Below, piece after piece: positions 32,200 through 42,809 of a DNA stretch of 60,000 nucleotides (position 1 is its first letter; the number at the start of each line of letters is the position of its first letter). The notes beneath the pieces are model-generated. The model was given only the letters and a program-made list of their open reading frames with translations. It was not told where the DNA came from and did no database searches. The position numbers were made by a program, and so were the translations under genes. The DNA comes from Lineus longissimus. Lineage: Eukaryota; Nemertea; Pilidiophora; Heteronemertea; Lineidae. The stretch lies in the NCBI RefSeq assembly GCF_910592395.1, contig NC_088321.1:188001-248000 (forward strand). The letters are read 5' to 3'.

Positions 32200-35160
32200 C
32201 TGCAATGGCACATGTATTTCTTGCGTCTTTTTCTGCATATCATGAATAATCATACGTTTCCAGTTTGACATGTTCTCTAATCTTTCCCGCGAATCTAGGT
32301 TCTTTACGAAATTCGCTTGTAGGTTGATGATTGAAATGAGTGGGTGAATATTATTTGCTGATTATGAAATGTTCGATCTCGCTCCAACCATTTTATTGAT
32401 GTCTGTTATGAGGCAAACAGTAGCGTTCCAATAACTCGTCAGCCCACTAAGAACAACCTGATCCATCATCATTGTTGACACAGCGTTCCTGTGTTAGAAT
32501 CTGGGCAGAAATACCACGGCACAGTATGTTGTAAGCTTACGGGTGTGTTTCAAAACATGAATTCTGTCACACACTTACAAATTCATAAGTCACTGAATAA
32601 CTCTCACAAATCTGATTCAACTGAAATCTCCGAAGTTATGTCTGATATAGCTATTGAAAAGTACTATATTACACAATAGAACAGCTATCAATGTTTTGAC
32701 CAAATAGAGCCTGACAACGGAGGGTCGTTTCTGTGTCGGACGGAACGATACATTTATACATAGCAATCTGGTTGCACTAAACATCCCTTAGTGTAACACC
32801 ATATCCCAATACTCGTCGACGTGCAATGGGAGATGCACAGTGTCACTCGGGAATCCCTTGGGTCATTCAAGAACCTTTAGTAACACCATAACGAAATTAT
32901 CTCTAAATCTTCTGTTATCCTAATCTGAAATTTACAATGCCCTCCATACTTCCGAGAAAAGGTTTAAAGGAGTCGTAACAATCGGTTCTAAAAGACACAT
33001 CACCAACACGCAACATCCCCAGCTTCCAGACTTAAATGTGAGATATATGATCGATCGCCGACGACATCGCATCGTTTCTTTGTCGTATTAATCCACGATT
33101 CAGCTCGTAGATGCTATTTTCAAGCAACTTCCTCGTTATAAAATGCATAATTTCGATCAAGAGATATTTGGCATGAGACTGAGCGTGTTACTTTCAAAGG
33201 TTATTGTTATCCTGGCGTGTTTATGGATATGGGCTGCTTAGTAGAATGGTGCCTATAATCTAGATTTCATGACGACTCACGTTTATTTCTTAATGAAATT
33301 AAGTTTCTTAACCATTTATCTAACCATTATTTTGCCTAAGTGACGATATGTAGTGTTACTCTAATACCAATGTATTGATTACCTATACCGCATGATAGAG
33401 AGGTTCGCTCGCTTGCCGACGTCAAAACTATGACAAAAGCACTCCAGAAATCCCTCGCGTAATTTTGTCACATGATAGCGTCACGTGACACAAATTCATA
33501 AAAACTCGCCATCAATGCCCACACATGTGCATTGCATTAGAGCGAGACTAATGTGTTAAATGTTGCTTTTAGTTCGTGGGCGGGATGAAAGAGATGACAC
33601 TTCACCGTGTAAACACAGCAACGAGGTCACTGAACTTGAGCGCTCGCATTTGTTGTCACAAACTGAACGCCTTCAGCTCTGTTAATAATAAAAACAATAT
33701 GTGTTCAAGTAAAGTTGGACTTCCCTCCTTTTTTGATGTATCTTCAGAAGCGGTTTCACATGTTAATTCGCATTCCGGTACAAATCGTGACTCTTTAATG
33801 TTACCGATTAGGAAACATTTTCTTTTAGCGAAATTTCGAAATTTCACTTTCGGTTGCTGTCAAAACATATTTCGCGATTCAAAGAGAACACGAAAGTAAG
33901 GAATAATCTAAAGAAGAACTGGTTAATCTTTGAACCTTCTTCTCAGCAACATCATTGATAATTCATACTAGCCCTGCGCACAAGCCAGATACTGTTCTCT
34001 TTGCCAATCAAAGGACACGATGCCATAATTGATTGTGAAATATTGCTCTGACTATATAATAACGATAGTCTTTGTCGATTCTCCTATCAGACTAATGGCA
34101 CAATTGTAAATATTCAATCAATTTCGTATCAGTATAGAATATATTATAGATACAAAGAAACCATGAGACTGTCGTTTATTTTTTCAGGAATAAACACAGA
34201 ATTAACGAAGTAACAAACTGTAGAAAATTGTATTCGCCACCGGATTAAATAATGGATATACGACGATATTATCAGTAATCCTCCTTCAAAGATCCGTACT
34301 CGGCATCAGTAGCCAGATGATCACGTGTTTGATGTCCAAGTATAGTACAGCATTAGTTAATTAAGAGAACCGTAATCCCGTGCGTCTTCATGAACAAACG
34401 AATATTATATTTAGTCCATTCATTTCTTAACTGTCATTCATTTTCTTGAAAAGATCCCCAGGCAGTATAGCGCCTACTCCGAACCTGCCCATGTCACAGC
34501 CACATCAGGGAAATTACCCCCATTGAAGGAATTAAGGCACAAGCTCCACGCAGCGCGTTGCAACTACATAAACCTCACATAAGACAATCGCTGCATGGAG
34601 CTACGACATGAAAGGACAAGTGTCTTATTACGCTAACTGTCCGCAGCTAAGACCTGTAGTTTGCTCTCCAGACCCAGATCGATGCGGACATAACATTACG
34701 AATTGACTTCAGTATACACGGCACCTTCCTACAAACGCACTAAACAACATAAGTTGAAAATAATACTGAATAGTGGCTTTGGAATATTAATAGGCACAGC
34801 CTGTCTGTTAAATAGGTTCATCTCTGGCTTGTTTTTTTAACATGTTTAACGGTTAGAATATCAATAGCCACTAATACAATGTAATTATTAAATATTGATG
34901 ATGACGAGCTGGCGAGGATGTTAGCATTTCTTTGAGATTTCCTTCTTTTGAGTTTTATGGGCCGTTCTCACCTGGTCGAAGCCACGACAAGATTTTAAAA
35001 GAGTTTTATTTCAGACTTGGTGCGTAATGTACATAATAATGTCCATTCTTCACAAAATTCTCAGTTAAAATCTTAACAAAGAATCCGCCCTCGATATAAA
35101 TCCGCGATCCCGCACATTACATTTGTTTGGCCTTACCGGTTTAGGCCCGTCAATCCCATG
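32200..35160. other. non-coding stretch of about 3 kb
   Basis: A frame at 33576-33899 (107 codons) is the longest, but it has only a weak acceptor-like site before it and no recognised motif. No repeats or element ends were noted. This is the longest featureless part of the window. Confidence 0.4.
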
Positions 35161-35167
35161 CAACCTG

Positions 35168-35328
35168 TTTCATGGGGGTCGATGTTATAAGATTAACACG
35201 GTAAACCCTTTGATAAGACAGTAGAACAATGGGATTTCAGGTGCGAGCGGGCTTTGTTCACAGAGAGTAGACCGCGTATTGAACCAGATCTGGATTTTCT
35301 CTACTGCGAGATGAGGGGTAAGGCCATG
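35168..35328 (+). mobile_element. family A dispersed repeat
   Basis: TTTCATGGGGGTCGATGTTA, CTTTGATAAGACAGTAGAAC, GTGCGAGCGGGCTTTGTTCA and TACTGCGAGATGAGGGGTAA mark a complete, single-core copy that is somewhat diverged. Confidence 0.85.
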
Positions 35329-35894
35329 GTTACCGTTGAGGTTCGAAAATCTTCCCAAGATTGGCGAAAACAGAAACGGTTAACAGTATTTTTACGTTCT
35401 TAGTCCAAAAGAAACTAACAGAGACAACGAAAAGGTTTGCTTCATCACAACACCAGTAATATGATAGAAGAAACTGGACACCAACCTCTCTGCCTTGTTA
35501 GCTCAACTCTCAGCGCCGCGGAAGGGCTAATTCACTTCAACTCATCAGCACTTTCCCGAGAAAGAAGAAGGGCCTGGGGACATTCTGTGAGATCTTTGCG
35601 GCAATGGGGTGATTGTTAAGGGTCGGAGATTTACTTGCCAATAATAGGAAAGTAAGGCACAGCGAGTAATCCACTAGCGATGTTCTATATACCATTTCAC
35701 GAAAAAATGGCGCTCTTCGCCAAAGGAATCTTAAATCACATTGTTCGTTCATTGTCTGACATCGTCCGATTCTGAAAAAGTTAATATTTCTAGACACTTT
35801 TGGCTTCAGATGAAATATGAGAATTTGTTCAAAGATTTCATTTTCTGTGCGAAATTGACTTTGCTTTGAAAACATTACCCGAGTGCCATAGAGT

Positions 35895-36000
35895 TGAAAA
35901 AGTGACATCGTGAATCACATGTGGCCTGCTCTTTGGAAATGACTTGTTCGTTCTCAAAGTGACACGTGACAAGTGAAAACGTGACCTCGATGTAAACCAT
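35895..36000 (+). repeat. family B dispersed repeat
   Basis: GTGACATCGTGAATCACATG, TGGCCTGCTCTTTGGAAATG, ACTTGTTCGTTCTCAAAGTG and GTGACAAGTGAAAACGTGAC match the right half of family B. Confidence 0.7.
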
Positions 36001-36019
36001 GAAGGTCAAGTCTTGGGGT

Positions 36020-36180
36020 TGAGAAAGTGTTAGGTGTTGGTGTAGTGTTCGTGTAGGAGGCCTACCCCAACCCCAACACCGAGCTTGGGTTGGACATCGG
36101 TGTAACACTTCGAGCAACACCAGGGTGACACCAGGTGTAAGGTCCCGGTAGGTCTAACACCGGTGAGTTGACTAGGTGTT
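36020..36180. repeat. cluster of GGTGTT/AACACC motifs
   Basis: About ten copies of AACACC or GGTGTW in both orientations lie within 160 bases, including GTAGGAGGCCTACCCC and GGTCTAACACCGGTGAGT. Several short hairpins could form. The origin is unclear. Confidence 0.4.
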
Positions 36181-36261
36181 TGAGTTCACGCCATCTTGTT
36201 TTCTCGCTTCAACCAAAAAAAGACAATTTTACCCTTATTGGCGATTATTTTCGAGCCCTAA

Positions 36262-36486
36262 GTGAGATGTGAGACCACCAGGATTTTTGTGAAGACTGCC
36301 GATTTCGATGTGACAGTGGGTGGAACATTTCAGTATCTTTACTGAGCCTCATCAACCAAGGGCGGCGAATTTCTATACCCACGTGCAACAACATGTGTGA
36401 GGTGTGGTTTAGAGAACCCCGTTTATAACCAGTGTAAGTGTAGGTACTGCATTAGCTGTAGAGTAACCAAGGCAGATCACACCTAA
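36262..36486 (+). pseudogene. unrecognised cysteine-rich reading frame broken by TGA
   Basis: One frame reads RIFVKTADFDVTVGGTFQYL then Y, meets TGA at 36343-36345, and continues open for 46 codons to TAA 36484. The second part contains CVRCGLENPVYNQCKCRYC, then ISCR: six cysteines spaced C-x2-C-x9-C-x-C-x2-C-x2-C, as in a zinc-binding module. Both parts look protein-like and share one frame. They could be a pseudogene with a nonsense change, two abutting exons, or chance. A GTAAGT donor-like site lies inside the cysteine motif (about 36435). I do not recognise the family. Confidence 0.3.
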
Positions 36487-37790
36487 CAACCTTGAACCTT
36501 CAAGTAAACAAGGGAACTGGAGAGATGACCCCATCGTTGAATATGACCATCGCCACTCAGCAGCAACTCAATTTCTGCTGGTGAAGGACGGTTGGTTGTA
36601 ACACCAAGGATGACGCTGGTCGTGTTAGTGCTAAGGGGGATTAACGTCACCACTCGTGTCAGACGCGATAACATTTGGTCAAGGGTCCATTGGACTTGTC
36701 AGTCTAAGTTTTAACAAATCCAGATAAAGTCTTACTTGTCAGACTTATCCAGAAGACGAAAAGGTTTAATGATTGTGGAAAAGGATTAGAAACTCTGTCG
36801 CCTTACTTGAACGGTAACTCAGATGACATCTGACCTGAAAGACTAATCCAGAAGACGTAAAGAAATAGACATATTCATGGTTTAAGGTTCCTGTCACGTG
36901 ATCAGCCAGGTAGCCTTCTAATGCATCGTGTTGTACTGCATTACCTGATGCACTAGGAGAGCCTCGCTACCTGCTGCTGGTGGAGCGAATTGCAGGTTCG
37001 CAGTCGGTCTTTTCAGTGAAGACCCAGGTTAACGATGTACCACACGCTACAATGTGACCAATAGCACCTATGATTAACTTAGTTTCTGCTGGACAAGGTT
37101 TGGTGCCTCTGAGTAACTAAGCTTAGCATCCGTGTCTGATAGGATTCTTATCACTATACATGTCTAAGGGGATAAGGGTTCAACACCTCTATGTCCTGAG
37201 GATTCGCCCTAGGTCGAAATAAGAGAGAGATTTTGGCATACGTTGCTATCATTGGCAGAAAATTCGCGACAATTAGATGATTGATTATCAACACTCTCTT
37301 ATATCTGACAGACTCTGTCTAAAGGCAGCCCCTCCGACGCCAGCAAGTAATCGCTTTTTATCCAAGAGGTATTGACGACTCCGGCCTATACACAACCATA
37401 TGTCACATGCCGACGGAATATACTTGGGCCGGACACTTTTTCAAGGGGGGACATATTGACTGCTACACCGACATTGGTTCGAATTACACTATACCATCAG
37501 CACAGAGAAACACACAGAGTACACATCACCTCGTGTGGGATGCCTCTCACTTTATTGGTCATAGTCTCGCGAGACTTGACGTGAATTGGATAATGTTGGT
37601 GGTGTTTGTCAATCTGATGTGGTTAGATATTCATAGTGTGAGGGTGTTATCTTATTACCTGAGAAGTCCCCCGGTGGCTGGTGGTATCGGGGATGGTTTA
37701 CTACTGGCCAGTTTGGACTGAGGCGACCGGACTGGTGGAATTACCAAGGTTCATTTCGTTTGTTTGCCCATGCCGAATTTGGTCTCGAAA
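36487..37790. other. unresolved stretch with weak internal repeats
   Basis: AATCCAGAAGACG-type phrases recur with about 90-base spacing at 36710-36860, and TTTCTGCTGG phrases recur at 36571 and 37083. Frames at 36483-36674 (minus) and 37407-37721 (plus) are open but unrecognised. No gene could be supported. Confidence 0.35.
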
Positions 37791-37794
37791 GCTG

Positions 37795-38028
37795 TTCGTG
37801 GGGGTCGCGGTTATCAAGCCTTGCCCTGATGACCCTTTGATAAGACTCTCGAACAATGGGAATTTAGGTCGAGGCGCGAGCGGGCTTTGCTTAAAGACAA
37901 TAGACCGTGTATTGGGCTAGACCTGAAGTCATTTAGGTCGAGGTGCGAGCGGGCTTTGTTTAAAGACAAGAGACCGTGTATTGGGCCGGGTCCGAATTCC
38001 TTATTGCGAGGTAATAAGGTAACTTGTC
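37795..38028 (+). mobile_element. family A dispersed repeat with two core units
   Basis: GTGGGGGTCGCGGTTATCAA, then GCGCGAGCGGGCTTTGCTTA and, 69 bases later, GTGCGAGCGGGCTTTGTTTA, then GAATTCCTTATTGCGAGGTA. The core is present twice in tandem, an intermediate between single-core copies and the 18-unit array. Confidence 0.85.
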
Positions 38029-38672
38029 GTTTTGAGCGATGACTGGCAGCCAATATGGTTCCCATCCTGATCAAATACAAATGAAATCACAAAAACGCAA
38101 TTAAACGACAACAATGAATAAGTTATAATCCAATGTTTATTGTCGCTATGATTGAATGACATCTCCGCGTAATAATTCACAGCAGCCACTCGTAGTGTTT
38201 ACATCGCCGCTAACAATTCAATTCTCGCAAAAGCTCGCTGTCAAGTGGTTCTCGTTCTGCGTGTCATTTTGTTCATTCAGTTTTAACCTCCTTCTGTCAA
38301 GTCTATTAAATCTCGACTAAATTTTTCTCTATCCCTTGGAGACTCCGATGTCTTCTCGGGATAGGTGGCCGTTTTCGAGCAACAACACCACGAAGACTTC
38401 TCATAGGAATTGTCAGAATATGCTCGAAGATCTTATTAATTCATGTTGACGATCGAAAGAGCCAATCAGATTGCTCAGATTAAATGACGTCATGGGTTGG
38501 ATAAGTTGATGAACACACAACCAGCAGCTAGAGATATGATGCTCCGATGATGCCCGCCGTGGGTAGAACGAATCAACCATCCCATTCTCGGTCGAGTTAC
38601 GACAGTAGCCTTCCCCATACGGGCGTCTCTCAGCTGAGGTGTGAATCATTCTACTGTGACTATCCTACCATA

Positions 38673-38840
38673 ACCTCGCAGTTAAACACAAACAGGCTTA
38701 GCCCTGTAAACGTTCTATTGTCTTTAAACAAAGCCAACTCCAACCTTGGCCTCAATTCCCATTGTTCTACTCACAATCTTATCAAAGGACCATCGAGGCA
38801 AATCTTGATTAAATCGACCGCAAGAAACAACTTCCATGGC
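38673..38840 (-). mobile_element. family A dispersed repeat
   Basis: Reverse orientation: CCTCGCAGTTAAACACAAAC, TCTATTGTCTTTAAACAAAG, CAATTCCCATTGTTCTACTC, ATCTTATCAAAGGACC and CAAATCTTGATTAAATCGAC. Confidence 0.8.
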
Positions 38841-38865
38841 GGTCAAGGCAAATAAACGTAATGAC

Positions 38866-38965
38866 CCGTGTGGCATTTCCCGGATTCGAACCCCGAACCT
38901 TTAGATTGCGAGTACGGCTCCCAGGCCAGTAAAGCACCTCACGCTACCGCTGAAGTCTTAGGACA
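38866..38965 (-). repeat. tRNA-derived SINE-like unit
   Basis: On the minus strand an A-box-like GCGGTAGCGTGAGGTGC is followed by a strong B box, GGGGTTCGAATCCGGG. The intervening length and a poor acceptor stem argue against a working tRNA. The position directly beside a family A copy is noted. Confidence 0.5.
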
Positions 38966-38969
38966 GCAA

Positions 38970-39485
38970 CCTTACTTATGTTATCACCATCACTCAATTA
39001 AGTGGATGTGATGATTCTGGAGCTGGTTAATGCGATGAGACAGTCAGGCAAATATCGTTAGTGTTGCTGTGGCCTGATGGGCTATGCTCACTGATGGCGT
39101 GCGCGCCAGGAGAAATCTGTTGAGAATACTAGCTTGCGTTTCTTTCATTCTGCTCTGGGGCAGAAGTTTACACTTGCCTCCAAAGTATGTCCAAACCACA
39201 CGTTAAGACGCTGTGATAGGAGCGTTTACACGGCACCAAACCGATGGCGATTAATCCGATTCGGTCTAGTTTGGTTTGCCGGGGAAAGGCGCGCCAGTCT
39301 GATCTTATCTTCATGTGATTTGATGTGGTATGGTCAGGTTCGATGTGGTTAAAAAGTGGACTCTTTCTACTTTTGGTCCGTAATTTTCTAGGACTAAGTC
39401 ATTCATGACGTCGTGGGCGATATGATCTGGTCTGGTGTGCTTGGTTTGGTCCAGAGTAAACAGCCGCATTGACCATGTATGGAGT
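38970..39485. other. non-coding stretch
   Basis: The phrases GGTCTGGT, TGGTTTGG and TGGTCAGG recur between 39250 and 39460, giving a degenerate G/T-rich tract just before the 19-bp array. Confidence 0.35.
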
Positions 39486-39491
39486 CAACAA

Positions 39492-39965
39492 CGGAACACG
39501 TCACAGTGTACGGAACACGTCACAGTGTACGGAACACGTCACAGCGTACGGAACACGTCACAGTGTACGGAACACGTCACAGTGCACGGAACACGTCACA
39601 GTGTACGGAACACGTCACAGTGTACGGAACACGTCACAGCGTACGGAACACGTCACAGTGTACGGAACACGTCACAGTGCACGGAACACGTCACAGTGCA
39701 CGGAACACGTCACAGTGCACGGAACACGTCACAGTGCACGGAACACGTCACAGTGCACGGAACACGTCACAGTGTACGGAACACGTCACAGTGTACGGAA
39801 CACGTCACAGTGTACGGAACACGTCACAGCGTACGGAACACGTCACAGTGTACGGAACACGTCACAGTGCACGGAACACGTCACAGTGCACGGAACACGT
39901 CACAGTGGACGGAACACGTCACAGTGTACGGAACACGTCACAGTGTACGGAACACGTCACAGTGT
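39492..39965. repeat. 19-bp minisatellite, about 25 copies
   Basis: The unit is CGGAACACGTCACAGTGTA. Variants at the fourth and fifth positions from the end give GTGTAC, GCGTAC, GTGCAC or GTGGAC, and the order of variants shows block duplication. Because 19 is not a multiple of three but has no stop in any register, three overlapping frames of 163-206 codons run through it on the plus strand. Each unit carries ACGTCA, a CRE-like half-site; regulatory action is speculative. Confidence 0.97.
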
Positions 39966-39989
39966 GTTAGCAACACGTGACATCTTTGG

Positions 39990-40890
39990 TGAAGCATCTC
40001 AAACAAGTCCAGCTGATCTCAATGTGGGCGTCAAATGCCTTTTGTCAATTCTACTTTATATCTCCTTATTTCTCATCGCACGGCCATGAAAGTTCCATAG
40101 GTGCGATCACTCTGAGGTTTAATGGAAAAAGAGGATGGTTCCTTATGGTATTCGCCGTGAAAGGCCTGGCATACTTCTATATCAAGGAGTACGCACTTGT
40201 GCCCACGTAACGCTCAGATATATCTGAAAACATTCACTTAAATAATGTGATAAGGTCGTATGTCAATGGATCACTTCATCAACCTTTCCTCGGAGGCGCC
40301 ATTTCTTTCATTGTGTTTTTATCGCTGGAGGTTTGTAAGTCGAGTGGCTCACCACGTGTTATCAAGAATAACGCTGAAACACCCACCAAACGAGAGGTTT
40401 AATCAGTGGCTAATACCTGCCAGTTAAATCGCGTCGGCGGACTAGTGAATCTGTGGTAATTGACAATCACGAAGCATGCATATATGTGGGCTTGTATTAA
40501 CCTTCCTTTGAATATTACAAGCCACTGCACAGTCAACAAATCCAAGTCGTGATATATGAATTACGACCACTTTCTGCTTATTTGTGAAGTTTATCCTTTC
40601 GTAGGAGACGCATGGCAAACCTTCCCAAGTAACCCACTGATAATCAATCATTCCGTCTGTTTAGCGATATGAGGTTCGTTTCCTTGCGATCGATTTCTGA
40701 AGACTAATATGGATGAGACATGTCCGCGGATCAGGATTAAGATGTTTCCACATTGTTGCATGTATGTGCATTAATCATTTGATAGAATGACAGAATATTA
40801 TATATACATGTACCAGTTAACCCTCTTGCATTCAGTCATGACATGTTCCATGTATGCGTGTTGATTGTTCTGGTGCGTCATTCCGTCCCA
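39990..40890. other. non-coding stretch
   Basis: Nothing recognised; the open frames just downstream of the array are tails of array read-through. Confidence 0.35.
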
Positions 40891-40897
40891 TAGCAGG

Positions 40898-41048
40898 CAG
40901 TTGAAAGACACCAGTCTTTGCCCAATACACGGTCTATTGTCTTTAAACAAAGACCGCTCGCACCTCGGCCTTAATCTCCATGGTCTATTATCTTATATCA
41001 AAAGGTCATCAGAGCAAATCTTGTTAACATCTACCACTACGAAACATG
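40898..41048 (-). mobile_element. family A dispersed repeat
   Basis: Reverse orientation: CCCAATACACGGTCTATTGT, CTTTAAACAAAGACCGCTCG, CACCTCGGCC, TATCAAAAGGTCATC and AAATCTTGTTAACATC. The core is very close to the array consensus. Confidence 0.8.
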
Positions 41049-41609
41049 GTCTTTCGAGGACAAATCACAACCAGAATGAAGAGACAAGTTCACTCTAACT
41101 TGGGCGACTGGTCTCACATCCATCAGGCATAAAAACGTTGGTTCTGTGGTGGGCCCGTACTCGGAATATTCATGAGAACGCCTTTAACGCCACTTTTACC
41201 GATAGGGGGACATGGGCCGCTTCACCGCTGTATAATCTCCAGTGTTTTCATAACTGAAGCCCCACATTTCAAACAAGGAGTTGTCGCCAATCCTTTTGAG
41301 GTCTGTTTGAATATTCTCTGTAACCGATCGTCACTGACACAACTCAGTCAATATTTGAAATCAATATCAACATCATGTTCTGTCTAAAAGCTTGAGGTTG
41401 ATTGCTCTGCTTGTTGACACACACTGAAACACTTTGAGAATATTTGGTAGGTAAAAGGAAAAGACTAAAGTGGATCTCAACCTTCTCAACCGCAGAGAAA
41501 GCCATTTCTTCCAGGAAAATAATTTCACCAATTTATTTCTGGTCGCAGTATTGATGAATATGAATATTAATTAGTTTGAAAGATATTTGAATGTAATCAA
41601 ACTTGTCAC

Positions 41610-41765
41610 GTGTCATTCAATCAAGGATGAACTTGACACCTGCACAAGAGCGACTACGTGCGATTCACGTCGATCTCACTTTTGACTTCTCTCGGTGCGT
41701 TATGTTTTGAAGCTGAAGCCAATCAACGACCATGTTCGTGACACGTGACACGTCAGGCTGCCGCC
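41610..41765. repeat. family B dispersed repeat, degraded
   Basis: Phrases GTGCGATTCACGTCGATCTC, ACTTTTGACTTC and CCATGTTCGTGACACGTGAC are shared with the other copies. Confidence 0.5.
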
Positions 41766-42104
41766 CACCCACTCAAGCAGCGCATTTCTGAGTCTGCCTC
41801 GTGATTGGCCGAAAGTGGCTACACACTGTGGCCACCTATTCGGAGCGTTCATTATACGTAAGGACAGCGTAGATCACAGATTTTGATCGCTTTCAAACAC
41901 GAAATTTATTGAAATTTATTCAAGTATTGGATTTAATCTGCTGAGTGCATAATAAAGATCAAGTTTGTGTAGTTTATGAATAGGACAGACAACTCATATG
42001 ACATGTTAGGCTGCCCTGAACTGATCAGTTTATTCCAAAGTGAAGATCGTGCCAAGACAAAGTCCCAGCAGTGGGCGATAATGCGCCACATTGTACGATG
42101 ATAT

Positions 42105-42220
42105 TAGGCCAGTGACATGAGAAACACGACATCGTGACAATGTGAATCGTATTTGAATCCGACCGCAAATGTCGCAATGGCCGACGAGGATGTTCAATCT
42201 CAAATGAAAATTGTCTCCAT
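42105..42220. repeat. family B dispersed repeat, degraded
   Basis: GAGAAACACGACATCGTGAC, AATGTGAATCGTAT and AAATGTCGCAATGG resemble the 26.8 kb copy. Confidence 0.4.
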
Positions 42221-42519
42221 TGTCAAATGTTGTCATGGATCATGAACGGGGCCTTATGATGAAATGTACAAACAACAACCTTTCTTGTGAAACTTTCCAT
42301 TCGTTATTTGATATATGTTCAGGACAAATTCAAATATTCATCTTACTGACACAATGGTGTCTTGATCTGTCGATATACAAACATTATTGAGAGATGTTTT
42401 ACACAAGATTGTTCCAACAAGAAGATCAGCAGGCTCTAACTCCGGCAACAGGTGGCACGCGTACCGGTGTAGCAATTTTGAATGTTCATCTGGAAAAAGG
42501 GTCCTTCACAATTCATTGT

Positions 42520-42700
42520 TGTCAGGCGAAGGTATGGGTCTACTGAGACTCTTGACCTTCAAGCGCAAATCAATCATTCTTTCCCGGAACACTCTATCCT
42601 AGGGCATTTAAAACTGTTACACGTATTCATCCTGATATACGAGTGCCCTTGGACCACAGTTAACATTCGTCTCCATGGCGGCCTCGTCCCGTGGGTTGGA
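42520..42700 (+). repeat. dispersed repeat related to 50.53-50.75 kb
   Basis: About 42 bases (TTCCCGGAACACTCTATCCT then AGGGCATTTAAAACTGTTACAC) match 50608-50650 at roughly 75% by eye, with weaker similarity on either side. It translates in both copies as an FPxHSxLxHxKLLH-like string, which at first suggests exons. Two diverged copies without conserved splice sites favour a shared old repeat. Confidence 0.35.
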
Positions 42701-42809
42701 GAAGTAGGACAGGGGACTTGTTACATCGATGGAATGATGCCGCGAGTCAGTCGCGAGGAATGCAATTGGTCATTCTATCTGAAGATAAAGTTAAATATGT
42801 AAGATTTGT

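Noticed and set aside
33576-33899. 107-codon frame with somewhat protein-like composition
   Set aside because: No ATG at the frame start, weak acceptor, no donor, no motif; left as non-coding.
39435-40089. Three overlapping plus-strand frames of 163-206 codons
   Set aside because: Product of a 19-bp unit with no stop codon in any register; not a protein signature.
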